Notes under the pieces: model-generated
What the model saw: the letters and a program-made list of their open reading frames with translations, nothing else
What the model was told of the DNA's origin: nothing
Database searches by the model: none
Translations under genes and position numbers: made by a program
Assembly (NCBI GenBank): GCA_905612335.1
Contig: CAJQRT010000038.1
Span: 1 to 23,331 of the forward strand
Direction: 5' to 3'
DNA: 23,331 bases
Source: an uncultured Candidatus Pelagibacter sp.
GTDB lineage: Bacteria; Pseudomonadota; Alphaproteobacteria; Pelagibacterales; Pelagibacteraceae
Part shown: positions 7,660-16,432 of the stretch, piece by piece
How the letters are laid out: every line of letters starts with the position of its first letter
Position numbering within the stretch: the first letter of the stretch is position 1

Positions 7660-9141
7660 TTAATTTCCTGAAGCTGTACTTAATAAAGATAGTTGGGTTA
7701 TTTTATCATCACCCAATATATCAATTGGTTTTACTGGGTAATCTCCAGTAAAGTAATGATCTGTTAATTGAGGGTAGGTGTTATCTCTTTTTTCAAAACC
7801 TATTGCTCTATATAATCCCTCAAGGGATAAAAAATCTAAAGACTTAGCACCAATGTATTCGCAAATTTCTGGATTTGTTTTATTAGCAGCTAACAGTTCT
7901 TTTTTTGTCGGTGTATCTACTCCATAAAAGTCAGGATATCTAATTTCTGGACAAGCAATTTTAACATGAACTTCTTTTGCACCAGCATCATAAAGCATTT
8001 TAACAATTTTATGAGAAGTTGTTCCTCTAACCAATGAGTCGTCTATCAAAATAATACTTTTATTTTCAATTGTTGACTTGTTAGCATTTAATTTTAATTT
8101 TACACCTAAACTTCTAATCTTTTGACTAGGTTCTATAAAAGTTCTTCCAACATAATGGTTTCTAATTAAACCTAATTCAAAATTAATTCCAAGATGTTGA
8201 GCAAATCCAATCGCTGCAGCATTTCCTGAGTCTGGTACAGGAACTACTATATCTGCATCAATTTTATTTTCTTTAGCAAGTTCTATTCCTAAGTTTTTTC
8301 TATGTTCATAAGCTGATTTTCCATCTAATAAACTATCTGGTCTTGCAAAATAAATGTATTCAAAAACGCAAGGCCTAACTTTCCTTGCGGGGAAAGGTTT
8401 AAAACTTTTTAAATCATTGTTTTCAATCAAAACAATTTCACCGTTTTCTACATCTCTTACATACTTAGCTCCTATAATATCCAGTGCGCATGTTTCAGAT
8501 GCCAAAACATAACTGTCTTTTATTTTACCAATAATTAAAGGTCGTATTCCATGAGGATCTCTAACACCTATTAAGGTGCTTTGTGTAAGCATAACCAATG
8601 CATAACCTCCTTGAATTTGAAATATAGCATCAATAACTTTATCGACAGTTTTGTTTCTCTTTGATTTTGCAATTAACTGAACAATTGTTTCAGTATCTGA
8701 TGTTGTGTAAAAAATTGCACCATCTTCAACTAACTTATTTCTAAGTGTAACAGAATTAGTTAAATTTCCATTATGTGCAACGCCAATACCACCTGCATTA
8801 GTATCTGCAAAGAAAGGCTGGATATTTCTTAAGGTATTTTCACCAGTAGTACTATATCTGTTATGACCAATAGCATATTTCCCAAGTAAATTTTTTAATA
8901 CCTTTTCTTTGTTAAAGTTATCTCCAACCAAACCAAATCTTTTTTCTGAATGATATTTTTCTCCATCAAATGATACAATCCCACAACCTTCTTGACCTCT
9001 GTGTTGAAGTGCATGAAGACCCAAAGCAGTTAGGGCAGCAGCATCATCACTATTGCTTATACCAAATACACCACATTCTTCTTTAAGTTTTGGATTATAG
9101 TTCTTCAATTTTTTCTTTAGAATCTTGATAGTTTTTTTCAT
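7660..9141 (-). CDS. purF: Amidophosphoribosyltransferase
   Basis: 493 residues. It catalyses the first committed step of purine synthesis: PRPP plus glutamine to phosphoribosylamine. The N-terminal glutaminase domain has the nucleophile Cys23 in EECGVFG after a short propeptide-like stretch. It also has LHALQHRGQEGCGI (43-55), IGHNRYSTTG (91-100) and AHNGNLTN (122-129). The PRPP loop IILIDDSLVRGTT is at 363-375. Cys258 and Cys397 match two iron-sulfur ligands of the Bacillus enzyme, but the C-terminal CxxC is absent (the region reads QLTDHYFTGDYP), so no cluster is expected. The ATG at 9141 overlaps cvpA by 47 bases; a TTG at 9108 would shorten this. The cvpA-purF pair is a widespread arrangement. 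Confidence 0.96.
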   Translation of the reverse strand: MKKTIKILKKKLKNYNPKLKEECGVFGISNSDDAAALTALGLHALQHRGQEGCGIVSFDGEKYHSEKRFGLVGDNFNKEKVLKNLLGKYAIGHNRYSTTGENTLRNIQPFFADTNAGGIGVAHNGNLTNSVTLRNKLVEDGAIFYTTSDTETIVQLIAKSKRNKTVDKVIDAIFQIQGGYALVMLTQSTLIGVRDPHGIRPLIIGKIKDSYVLASETCALDIIGAKYVRDVENGEIVLIENNDLKSFKPFPARKVRPCVFEYIYFARPDSLLDGKSAYEHRKNLGIELAKENKIDADIVVPVPDSGNAAAIGFAQHLGINFELGLIRNHYVGRTFIEPSQKIRSLGVKLKLNANKSTIENKSIILIDDSLVRGTTSHKIVKMLYDAGAKEVHVKIACPEIRYPDFYGVDTPTKKELLAANKTNPEICEYIGAKSLDFLSLEGLYRAIGFEKRDNTYPQLTDHYFTGDYPVKPIDILGDDKITQLSLLSTASGN

Positions 9142-9640
9142 TTGGGAACTCTTTCAACAAATAATTACTACCTTTTTCTATGTATGGAAAGGTGTATGAT
9201 TTATCAGTATTAATTGGCCATTTACTATAATTATACACAATATCTATTGCTGAAAATATACAAATACAGATTATATAACTTCTAATAAAACCAAAAAATA
9301 ACCCAAATAAGGAATCGAGTCTTCCTAGTACTACAAATTTTACTGTCTTACTAATAGCTTTATTTGCAATTAGAATAATAAAGATCACTAAAACAAAAAT
9401 AGTTATGCCAAGCGCAATATCCAAGACATACTCACTATCAATTATATTTTTAAAATAAGGCTTAGCTTTTGGAAAAAGAAGTAAAGTTACAACATAAGCC
9501 AACAACCACTTTGAAGCTGACAGTAAACTTAAAACAAAACCTTTACTATAACACTTGATAACTGAAAAAATCGTAATGATTAGATATATCAGATCTATTA
9601 AAGACACTGCCTCATAAAAATCTTTTAAAGCATCAAGCAT
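9095..9640 (-). CDS. cvpA: CvpA family inner-membrane protein
   Basis: 181 residues (family about 160-200). Four hydrophobic segments are visible, at about 15-35, 40-57, 72-95 and 113-132. Between the last two is the family's FVVLGRLDSLFGLFFGFIRSY block with conserved D, G and R residues. CvpA was named for colicin V production and is needed for envelope integrity in some gamma-proteobacteria; its molecular role is unsettled. The C-terminal tail is polar and charged. It lies 7 bases after the RND exporter gene and overlaps the start of purF, consistent with a translationally coupled pair. Start ATG at 9640. Confidence 0.9.
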   Translation of the reverse strand: MLDALKDFYEAVSLIDLIYLIITIFSVIKCYSKGFVLSLLSASKWLLAYVVTLLLFPKAKPYFKNIIDSEYVLDIALGITIFVLVIFIILIANKAISKTVKFVVLGRLDSLFGLFFGFIRSYIICICIFSAIDIVYNYSKWPINTDKSYTFPYIEKGSNYLLKEFPNEKNYQDSKEKIEEL

Positions 9641-9647
9641 AATAGTT

Positions 9648-12032
9648 TTATTTTCCGAATGGTTTACTTATTAAGATAAGAGAGGGCAGTAAAGTTAATA
9701 CAGAAATCATTGCTAGCAGCATTGCTAAACCAGTAAATATACCAAAGTAAATTGTTGGTATAAATTTAGAAAAAACAAGAATTGAAAAACCAAAGACAAT
9801 AGTTATTGAAGTGTTTAGAATTGCAACACCTACTGTTGAGTGGCAAACTTTTAGTGTTTTATTATAGTCTTTATTTTTTAAGAACTCTTCTTTAAATCTA
9901 TAAATATAGTGAATACTATTATCTACTGCTATTCCAATTGTAATTGCAGCAATAGTAATAGTCATCATATCAAGTGGTATTCCAAGCAGACCAATAATTC
10001 CCAAAATAAAGAAAGCTGCAATAAAATTAGGAACAACTCCAATAAGAGATAGTTTAAAATTTCTAAATAAAATCATAAACATGGCAAAGATTCCGACCAT
10101 AACCAAACCCAATGTGAGTATTTGAGATTTAAAAAGACTTTGGAGTAAATTATTAAATAAAATTAAAACACCAGCTAGTTTAAATTCTTCTTTGTTAAGA
10201 TTAAGTTTATTTTCAAGGTCATAATTTATTTGGTTTATTAAATCATTTCTTCTTAAACCATCCTGTGAATCAATAATTCTAAGACTTATCCTAGCTTCAT
10301 TATCTTTTACAGAAATATAGGGATCTATAATATCTTTTTTTATACTCTCTGGAATTTTTGAATAAAGAACACCCATTTCTAAAGTTCCAAGGGGCTTGTT
10401 ATTATTTAACTGTGTAGCAACTTCAATAATTGAACTAAATGATAAAACTTTTCCTACCGCAGGAAGGCTATCTAGATAATTATGAACATTTTGAATTTTT
10501 TCAACTTTATCTTTTGTAAACCAGTATTTTTCATCATCTTTACTGCCTTCATCATCCCAACTTTCAAATTCATCATCCTCGCCAGATTCTACAATAGCTT
10601 TCTCTGGGAATTTTAGAATGACCTCCAAAGGTGTAGTTCCACCTAGTTTTTCATCAATAAGCTTCATGCCTTTATAGATTTCAGTATTTTTATTGAAATA
10701 GTTTATAAAACTGTTTTCAACTTCAAGCTTACTTATTCCAACAACACTTAAGGCAACAACCAAAGCTGTTACTAAAAAAATTATACCTTTATTGTTAATA
10801 GAAATTTTACCAAAAAAAGAAGTAATTTTAGAATCTGTCTCTTCTTTAACTTTAACTTTATCGTTCGACATAAAGCTCAGTAGAGTAGGGAGTAAAGTAA
10901 ATGTAATGATAAAAGAAGTTATTAATCCTAAAGTCATCATCCATCCAAAATCAATAATAGGTTTAATGCCGCTAAATATTAAAGATAGAAAAGCACATAT
11001 AGTTGTAAGAACTGTATAAATGATCGGCCAAAACATCTTACCAGTTGTCATTGTAATAATTTTAAAATTATCTAAATTTGGAAAATCTCCTCTTAATTGT
11101 AAAAATCGGGTACTCATATGAATATTCATTGCCATAGTTAGAATTAACATTAGAGCAATAAAGTTTGAGGATATAACAGTAACTTTCCAGCCCAAAAGAC
11201 CAAGTAGACCCGTCATAATTAAAACTGAAAAAAAACAACTACTGATTGGAATAATAATCCAAATTAGTTTTTTAAATACAAACCATAGAGTAGCAATAAT
11301 AAACAAAAGAACCCCTAGACCAAAGACAATGATATCACTTTTAATAAATGACATCATATCGTCTGCAATCATTGGAATACCACCCAGGTATATTTTTCCA
11401 ACATCTCCATAGCTTTTAATGATTTCTCTTATCTGAGTGATATTTTCATGATTGTTCTTTTTTAAAGTATCTTTGTAGTCTTCAATTTCTTGAACTGATT
11501 TATTTTGAATATCTTTTACTTCATCTTCCTTTATATAAACAATTATGCCACTTGTTTTGCCATCTTCACTTATTACAAAATTTCTAAAAACTGGACTATT
11601 TAATATTTCTTTAAATCCTCTCTCAGTATCTACACCCTCATCTTTTAAAGTTTTAAAGCTTTCTAATCTTTCTTGAAGAGGTGCTTCTGAATTATTTAAT
11701 AAAGGGATATCGAGTAGTGTAATAACACTATGAACCCAATCTAGACTTTGGATTTTATATTTTAAACTTAAAAGATTGTTAATAGAAGATTCTGTTATCA
11801 TCCCTTCATTAGGAGAGTAGGTTAAGACTAAAAATTCTTTAGAACCATATCTTTCAGTGACTTTTTTTAAATATTCAAGATCAGGATCACCTTCAATTAA
11901 TAGAGTATCAGATGAGGCATCTAGCCTAAAATCTTTAGAAAAATACCCAAAACTTAAAAGGGTAATTAATAGTAGTACAAAAATTGACTTAGGATTTTTT
12001 AAAATAATATTTTGATACAATTGTGATAGCAT
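9648..12032 (-). CDS. RND superfamily exporter (MMPL/COG1033 type)
   Basis: 794 residues with two repeated halves. Each half has one N-terminal helix (about 17-32 and 417-433), a large extracytoplasmic loop, and a cluster of five helices (about 232-391 and 637-790). FRLDASSDTLLIEGDPDLEYL after helix 1 and GIAVDNSIHYIYRFKEEF (700-717) in the second half are typical of the predicted exporters that include hopanoid/lipid RND proteins. The second loop has a strongly acidic stretch (about 482-501) before YWFTKDKVEKI, also seen in relatives. It probably moves a lipid or hydrophobic molecule from the inner membrane; the substrate is unknown and no membrane-fusion partner is nearby. It sits 22 bases after dnaB and 7 before cvpA, so it is likely co-transcribed. 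Start ATG at 12032. Confidence 0.9.
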   Translation of the reverse strand: MLSQLYQNIILKNPKSIFVLLLITLLSFGYFSKDFRLDASSDTLLIEGDPDLEYLKKVTERYGSKEFLVLTYSPNEGMITESSINNLLSLKYKIQSLDWVHSVITLLDIPLLNNSEAPLQERLESFKTLKDEGVDTERGFKEILNSPVFRNFVISEDGKTSGIIVYIKEDEVKDIQNKSVQEIEDYKDTLKKNNHENITQIREIIKSYGDVGKIYLGGIPMIADDMMSFIKSDIIVFGLGVLLFIIATLWFVFKKLIWIIIPISSCFFSVLIMTGLLGLLGWKVTVISSNFIALMLILTMAMNIHMSTRFLQLRGDFPNLDNFKIITMTTGKMFWPIIYTVLTTICAFLSLIFSGIKPIIDFGWMMTLGLITSFIITFTLLPTLLSFMSNDKVKVKEETDSKITSFFGKISINNKGIIFLVTALVVALSVVGISKLEVENSFINYFNKNTEIYKGMKLIDEKLGGTTPLEVILKFPEKAIVESGEDDEFESWDDEGSKDDEKYWFTKDKVEKIQNVHNYLDSLPAVGKVLSFSSIIEVATQLNNNKPLGTLEMGVLYSKIPESIKKDIIDPYISVKDNEARISLRIIDSQDGLRRNDLINQINYDLENKLNLNKEEFKLAGVLILFNNLLQSLFKSQILTLGLVMVGIFAMFMILFRNFKLSLIGVVPNFIAAFFILGIIGLLGIPLDMMTITIAAITIGIAVDNSIHYIYRFKEEFLKNKDYNKTLKVCHSTVGVAILNTSITIVFGFSILVFSKFIPTIYFGIFTGLAMLLAMISVLTLLPSLILISKPFGK

Positions 12033-12054
12033 TTTATGCTATTTATATTGGATA

Positions 12055-13473
12055 TTAGTTAATTTGAGTATCTTTAAATTTAGTAAATGCTGCCTCAAAT
12101 TCTACCATAATATTACCAGTTGGGCCGTGTCTCTGTTTTCCAATAATAAGTTCAGCTAAATGTGAAACCTCACTCATCTTTGCTTGCCATTCAGCATGCT
12201 CAACAGTTGCTGGTCTTGGTTCTTTTCTTTCTAGGTAGTAAGCTTCTCTATAAACAAACATCACAACATCTGCATCTTGCTCAATTGATCCAGATTCTCT
12301 TAAGTCAGATAGAAGTGGTTTATGATCATCTCTTTGCTCAACTGCTCTTGATAACTGTGAAAGAGCAATCACAGGAAGTTTAAGTTCCTTAGCCATGGCT
12401 TTAAGACCTTGGGTGATTTCAGAAATTTCTTGAACTCTGCCATCTCTATTATTTCCTGATCCTCTCATTAATTGAATATAATCAACAACAATTAAATCTA
12501 AACCATGCAATCTTTTAATTCTTCTTGCTCTGTTGCTCATTGCGGCAACACTGATTGCTGGAGTTTCATCAATAAACAAAGGAAGCTCAGAAATATTTTT
12601 TGAAGTTTCAATAAATTTATCAAACTGCTCATCAGAAATTTTTCCTCTTCTAATGTCATTTGATTTAATTCTGGATTGTTCTGCTAAAATTCTAGTTGAT
12701 AGTTGTTCAGAAGACATCTCAAGTGAAAAGAAGGCAACTGCAGACTTTTTTCCACTTTCCAGAAGTTTTTGAGCAGCATGAAAAGCTATGTTTGTAGCTA
12801 AAGCCGTTTTTCCCATAGAAGGTCTCCCAGCAATAATAATTAAATCAGAATTATGAAGACCACCCAATCTATCATCTAGATCTCTTAAACCCGTGGGTAC
12901 CCCCACAATTCCCTCATCATTTTTAAATGCCATTGAAGCCATTTCTATAGTTTGCTTCACTGCCTCATCAAACTTAACAAGAGATGAATTAAAAGATCCT
13001 TTTTCAGCCAGATCAAATAATAATCTTTCTGAATTTTCAATTATATTTTGGCCATTAACATCTAAATCATTTAATTTTGCAGCATCAATAGTATTTTCAG
13101 ATATTTTAATTAACTCTCTTCTAACAAACATATCATAAATAATTCTTGAGTATTCTATTGCTTGTCTTGGTGGTGTAGAAAATTTTGTTACTTTAACTAA
13201 ATATTCAGGAACATTTAATTCATCCTTTTCATTTTCAAAATAATTTTTTAAAGTAATAGGATTTGCAAGCATTCCTTTATAGATAAGACTTTCAATTGCA
13301 GAAAAAATATTTTGATGCATAGGGTCATAAAAATTGACACTAGAAATGATAGTATTTATCTCATCAAAAATTTCATTTTGAACTAATATTGATCCTATAA
13401 CAGCCTGCTCAGCTTCAATGTTATTAGGAAGTTCTTTAAAAGTATCTTTGACAAGGCTTAGGTTATTTTCCAT
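12055..13473 (-). CDS. dnaB: Replicative DNA helicase DnaB
   Basis: 472 residues, normal for the family. The N-terminal domain (about 15-115) begins with LPNNIEAEQAVIGSIL, the DnaG-interacting scaffold. The RecA-like C-terminal domain has the Walker A loop GRPSMGKT (216-223), FFSLEMSSEQL (248-258), Walker B VVDYIQLM (329-336), ALSQLSR (370-376), and KQRHGPTG near the end. It unwinds DNA ahead of the fork as a hexamer on the lagging strand. No intein interrupts the motifs. It follows rplI after 67 bases that hold a palindrome and a possible promoter, and is followed by the RND exporter. Start ATG at 13473. Confidence 0.97.
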   Translation of the reverse strand: MENNLSLVKDTFKELPNNIEAEQAVIGSILVQNEIFDEINTIISSVNFYDPMHQNIFSAIESLIYKGMLANPITLKNYFENEKDELNVPEYLVKVTKFSTPPRQAIEYSRIIYDMFVRRELIKISENTIDAAKLNDLDVNGQNIIENSERLLFDLAEKGSFNSSLVKFDEAVKQTIEMASMAFKNDEGIVGVPTGLRDLDDRLGGLHNSDLIIIAGRPSMGKTALATNIAFHAAQKLLESGKKSAVAFFSLEMSSEQLSTRILAEQSRIKSNDIRRGKISDEQFDKFIETSKNISELPLFIDETPAISVAAMSNRARRIKRLHGLDLIVVDYIQLMRGSGNNRDGRVQEISEITQGLKAMAKELKLPVIALSQLSRAVEQRDDHKPLLSDLRESGSIEQDADVVMFVYREAYYLERKEPRPATVEHAEWQAKMSEVSHLAELIIGKQRHGPTGNIMVEFEAAFTKFKDTQIN

Positions 13474-13476
13474 GGG

Positions 13477-13513
13477 TAAATCTTATCTTAATTAAGATTT
13501 AAAAAAATAACAA
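13477..13513 (-). promoter_or_regulatory. Palindrome and candidate promoter before dnaB
   Basis: The gap between rplI and dnaB contains a perfect 14-base palindrome ATCTTAATTAAGAT (13485-13498), nested in an 8-base inverted repeat (13477-13484 with 13494-13501). Read on the minus strand, TTGTTA (13513-13508), a 17-base spacer and TAAGAT (13490-13485) form a fair -35/-10 pair. The inferred start would leave a leader of under 10 bases before the dnaB ATG. The palindrome would then overlap the -10, as an operator could. Judged by eye in AT-rich DNA, so weak. Confidence 0.3.
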
Positions 13514-13540
13514 AAAAGTGCTGGGGAAAAAATTGTATAA

Positions 13541-13999
13541 TTATTGAATAGTATCTGCTGTAATTACATTAATAGTAATTTCAGAATCTACTTCTGAGTG
13601 TAGGATAATTTTTACTTTAAATTTACCAAGTGATTTAATTTCAGTTATTGGTTGTATCATTGAAGGTTGGATATCTAGTTTATCATTTTCTTGAAATAAT
13701 TTTGAAATTTCTGTTGGCTTAACCGAGCCATAAAGTTCTTTGTTCTCAGTACTTAGTTTTTTGATTTCATACTCTTTACCATTAATTTGTTCTGAAATTT
13801 TTTGAGCTTCTTTCTTTTTCTCTGTATCTTTTTTACCTAATTCAGATTTAATCTTTTCAACTTCAGCAATATTTTCTTTTGACGCGTAAAGAGCTTTTTT
13901 ATTTGAAATTAAATAATTTCTAGCAAAACCTCTTTTTACATCTATAATTTCTCCAATAGATCCAACTCTTCTTAAATTTTCTAAAAGTATAACTTTCAT
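13541..13999 (-). CDS. rplI: Large-subunit ribosomal protein L9
   Basis: 152 residues (E. coli 149). The N-terminal domain begins [30 protein letters not shown], the L9 signature that binds 23S rRNA. It is followed by a long lysine/glutamate-rich connecting helix (about 44-75) and the C-terminal domain with ELYGSVKPTEIS. Its ATG shares one base with the rpsR stop (TAATG), so translation is coupled. Third gene of the rpsF-rpsR-rplI operon. Confidence 0.97.
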   Translation of the reverse strand: MKVILLENLRRVGSIGEIIDVKRGFARNYLISNKKALYASKENIAEVEKIKSELGKKDTEKKKEAQKISEQINGKEYEIKKLSTENKELYGSVKPTEISKLFQENDKLDIQPSMIQPITEIKSLGKFKVKIILHSEVDSEITINVITADTIQ

Positions 14000-14277
14000 T
14001 AAATTAACGCTAAGTTTCTAGCTCTCTTAATGGATAGAGAAAGCTCTCTCTGTTTTTTTTGTGAGACATTTGTAATTCTTGAAGGTAAAATTTTGCCATT
14101 CTCAGACATATATTTTTTTAACAACCTGATGTTTTTATAATCAACTTCTGGTGCACCTTTAGCTGACAAGGGACAGGTTTTTTTAAATTTGTATTTATTA
14201 GGTTGAAAAATACTTAGTTTTGCAAAGTTACTTTGACTACCCTTTTTTTTATTACCTGCTCTTTTTTTTGATGGCAT
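13999..14277 (-). CDS. rpsR: Small-subunit ribosomal protein S18
   Basis: 92 residues, slightly longer than the E. coli form (75) because of a lysine-rich N-terminal extension (about residues 3-14), common in alphaproteobacteria. The core reads [58 protein letters not shown], with the final RARNLAL typical of S18. It contacts S6 in the 30S platform. It starts 2 bases after the rpsF stop and ends at TAATG with rplI. Confidence 0.97.
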   Translation of the reverse strand: MPSKKRAGNKKKGSQSNFAKLSIFQPNKYKFKKTCPLSAKGAPEVDYKNIRLLKKYMSENGKILPSRITNVSQKKQRELSLSIKRARNLALI

Positions 14278-14279
14278 AA

Positions 14280-14645
14280 TTAATCTCTGTTATAATCTTT
14301 TTTATATTCTTTTTTTTCGTACTCATCTTTCTTTGAAAAATATTTTGCTTCTAAATTAAATTTTTTAACCTTAACTGTCATATATCTTAGAAGGTTTTTA
14401 TCTATAATTTCATTTTTCTCTAATTCTTCAATAATTTTTCCAGAACCCTTAATTTTGAAGTGCATGTAGATACCTTTTTTATTCTTTTTAATAATGTAAG
14501 CTAAATTTAACAAACCCCAATCTTCAGTTTGTACTATTTCACCTTCATTTTTCTCTACTATTTTAGAATACTTTTCAGCTAATTGTTTAACCTGTGCTGG
14601 GCTAGTATCTTGTCTAGCAACTATAGTGTGTTCGTATAAATTCAT
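14280..14645 (-). CDS. rpsF: Small-subunit ribosomal protein S6
   Basis: 121 residues (E. coli 131-135). The start [22 protein letters not shown] and the stretch [25 protein letters not shown] are the S6 ferredoxin-like fold, and a lysine/glutamate-rich tail follows. It binds S18 and 16S rRNA. It is the first gene of the minus-strand operon, with a candidate promoter in the 86-base gap to the divergent fabD. In other bacteria the S6:S18 complex represses this mRNA; I could not identify the operator here. Confidence 0.97.
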   Translation of the reverse strand: MNLYEHTIVARQDTSPAQVKQLAEKYSKIVEKNEGEIVQTEDWGLLNLAYIIKKNKKGIYMHFKIKGSGKIIEELEKNEIIDKNLLRYMTVKVKKFNLEAKYFSKKDEYEKKEYKKDYNRD

Positions 14646-14677
14646 AATTGTTCTTTAATAAAAAGTGAGGATATACT

Positions 14678-14706
14678 ATTATAATTATTGAATTACAACA
14701 CTTAAA
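14678..14706 (-). promoter_or_regulatory. Candidate promoter for rpsF-rpsR-rplI, with a symmetric -10
   Basis: On the minus strand TTTAAG (14706-14701) is followed after exactly 17 bases by a consensus TATAAT (14683-14678). The start would lie near 14670, giving a leader of about 25 bases to rpsF. The -10 lies in the palindrome ATTATAAT (14678-14685), so a second TATAAT reads on the plus strand at 14680-14685, toward fabD, though without a good -35 there. A second minus-strand pair, TTGTAA with TATATC after 17 bases, overlaps it. Confidence 0.42.
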
Positions 14707-14731
14707 ACCACAATAAACTTTAGATATTTAA

Positions 14732-15664
14732 ATGTTTTCTGTTATTTTTCCAGGTCAAGGCTCACAATTAGTAGGAATGGGTAAAGACCTACATGCTAAA
14801 TATAGCTTAGTTCAAGATCTATTCAAGGAAGCAGACGATACACTTGGTTTTTCGCTATCAAACCTTATCTTAAGTGGTCCTAAAGAAGAATTAGACCTAA
14901 CTGAAAACACTCAGCCAGCTATATTTTTGCTCAGTTATTCAATATTTAAATTAATCAAAGAAGAATTTAAAATTGATTTAGATAAAGCAAAATTTTATGC
15001 AGGACATTCTTTAGGAGAATACTCAGCGTTAACCGCTGCTGGGTCATTATCATTTTCAGATACTTTAAAGATATTAAAAATTAGAGGCAATGCGATGCAA
15101 AACTCTTTTCCAAAAGGAGTAGGCGGTATGGTTGCAGTTTTAGGTTCTGAAATTGAAGTAATAAAAAAAATTATTGATGAGAATAAAGATAAATACGAAT
15201 GCTTTATTGCAAATGATAATTCTATAGGTCAAATTGTATTAAGCGGAAAAATTGAAGACCTAGAAAAAATTATGGTTGATTTGAAGGCATCAAATATTAA
15301 AAATATTAAATTACCAGTTAGTGCTCCATTTCATTGTAAATTAATGAATAATGCGACACTTGTAATGAAGAAAGAAATAGCAAAATTAAATTTTAATGAA
15401 CCTAAAAATATTCTCATTTCAAATGTAACAGGAAAAGAAATATCCAATTCAAATGAACTAAAAGAATTACTAGTTAAGCAAATTGAAAGCAGTGTTCGTT
15501 GGCGTGAAAGTGTTTTATTGATGATTGAGAAGGGTGTTACAGAGTTTATAGAAATAGGACCTGGTAAAGTTTTATCAGGATTAATAAAGAGAATTGATAG
15601 AAATGTTAAAGTTAGTGCAATAAATTCAGAAGAGGATATAAAGTTAATTAATATTAATGAGTAG
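14732..15664 (+). CDS. fabD: Malonyl-CoA:ACP transacylase
   Basis: 310 residues, the family norm. It moves the malonyl group from CoA to acyl carrier protein to feed chain elongation. Visible motifs: FPGQGSQLVGMG (6-17), the nucleophile Ser93 in GHSLGEYSAL (91-100), Arg118 in KIRGNAMQ, His201 in VSAPFHCKLM (catalytic partner) and FIEIGPGKVLSGL near the end. It is the first gene of the plus-strand block and overlaps fabG by 8 bases (ATGAGTAG). No Shine-Dalgarno-like sequence precedes the ATG at 14732. Confidence 0.97.
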   Translation: MFSVIFPGQGSQLVGMGKDLHAKYSLVQDLFKEADDTLGFSLSNLILSGPKEELDLTENTQPAIFLLSYSIFKLIKEEFKIDLDKAKFYAGHSLGEYSALTAAGSLSFSDTLKILKIRGNAMQNSFPKGVGGMVAVLGSEIEVIKKIIDENKDKYECFIANDNSIGQIVLSGKIEDLEKIMVDLKASNIKNIKLPVSAPFHCKLMNNATLVMKKEIAKLNFNEPKNILISNVTGKEISNSNELKELLVKQIESSVRWRESVLLMIEKGVTEFIEIGPGKVLSGLIKRIDRNVKVSAINSEEDIKLININE

Positions 15665-16394
15665 TTTAAAAAATAAAAATATTATAGTCACAGGTGCTTC
15701 AGGTGGAATTGGTAATTCAATAGTTGAGAAGTTAAACCAAAATGGTGCAAATATTTTAGCTACAGGGACAAGAATTGAAAAACTAGAAGAGTTAAAAGAA
15801 AAATTTAACAATATAAAGATACTTAAATTTGATATTTCTCAACATGATAAAATCGAAGAATTTATAGAAAATGCCACCAAAGATCTGGGTGGATCATTAG
15901 ATTGTATTGTTAATAATGCAGGTATTACAAAAGATAATTTAACTATTAGAATGAGCTTAGAAGAGTGGTCAAAAGTGATAAACATTAATTTAACTTCTAC
16001 ATTTCTAATGTGTAAATATTCGATTAAAAAAATGCTTAAAAATAAATCTGGAAAAATTATCAATATAACCTCTGTTGTTGGGCACACAGGTAATGCGGGT
16101 CAAGCAAACTATACAGCATCTAAAGCAGGTATAGTTGCAATGTCAAAAAGCCTAGCAATTGAGTATGCAAAAAAAAATATCAACGTTAATTGCATATCCC
16201 CAGGTTTTATAAGTACTGCTATGACAGACCAGATAAATGAAAAATTTAAAGAAACAATAATTGCTAAAATTCCATCTAATAGACTGGGTAAACCTGAGGA
16301 TATAGCTAATGCAGTCAATTTCTTAAGCTCAGATCAATCAGACTATATTAATGGAGAAACATTACATGTTAATGGAGGCATGTATTTGGGTTGA
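15657..16394 (+). CDS. fabG: 3-oxoacyl-ACP reductase
   Basis: 245 residues, a classical short-chain dehydrogenase. It reduces 3-ketoacyl-ACP with NADPH in fatty-acid elongation. Motifs: cofactor loop TGASGGIG (12-19), NNAG (86-89), Asn111, and the catalytic Ser139, Tyr152 and Lys156 in the order expected (YTASK at 152-156). The SPGFI block and the C-terminal ETLHVNGGMYLG follow. The context between fabD and acpP, with an 8-base overlap to fabD, makes the FabG role much more likely than another dehydrogenase. The TGA stop lies inside the candidate -35 element of acpP. Confidence 0.97.
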   Translation: MSSLKNKNIIVTGASGGIGNSIVEKLNQNGANILATGTRIEKLEELKEKFNNIKILKFDISQHDKIEEFIENATKDLGGSLDCIVNNAGITKDNLTIRMSLEEWSKVININLTSTFLMCKYSIKKMLKNKSGKIINITSVVGHTGNAGQANYTASKAGIVAMSKSLAIEYAKKNINVNCISPGFISTAMTDQINEKFKETIIAKIPSNRLGKPEDIANAVNFLSSDQSDYINGETLHVNGGMYLG

Positions 16395-16418
16395 CAAAAC
16401 TACTTTTTGAACTATTAA
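16391..16418 (+). promoter_or_regulatory. Candidate promoter for acpP
   Basis: A perfect TTGACA (16391-16396), overlapping the fabG stop, is followed after 16 bases by TATTAA (16413-16418). The inferred start near 16425 leaves a leader of about 18 bases before the acpP ATG. This would let acpP be made well above fabD/fabG, as suits the abundance of acyl carrier protein. Inferred from sequence only. Confidence 0.45.
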
Positions 16419-16432
16419 CGAAATATAACAAA

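Noticed and set aside
10529..10588. Strongly acidic stretch in the RND exporter as a foreign insertion
   Set aside because: Relatives of this exporter type commonly carry an acidic segment before the same YWFT block, and the reading frame is intact.
12162..13138. Several plus-strand open frames of 73-81 codons inside dnaB
   Set aside because: They lie wholly within a strongly conserved gene and show no family motif or ribosome site.
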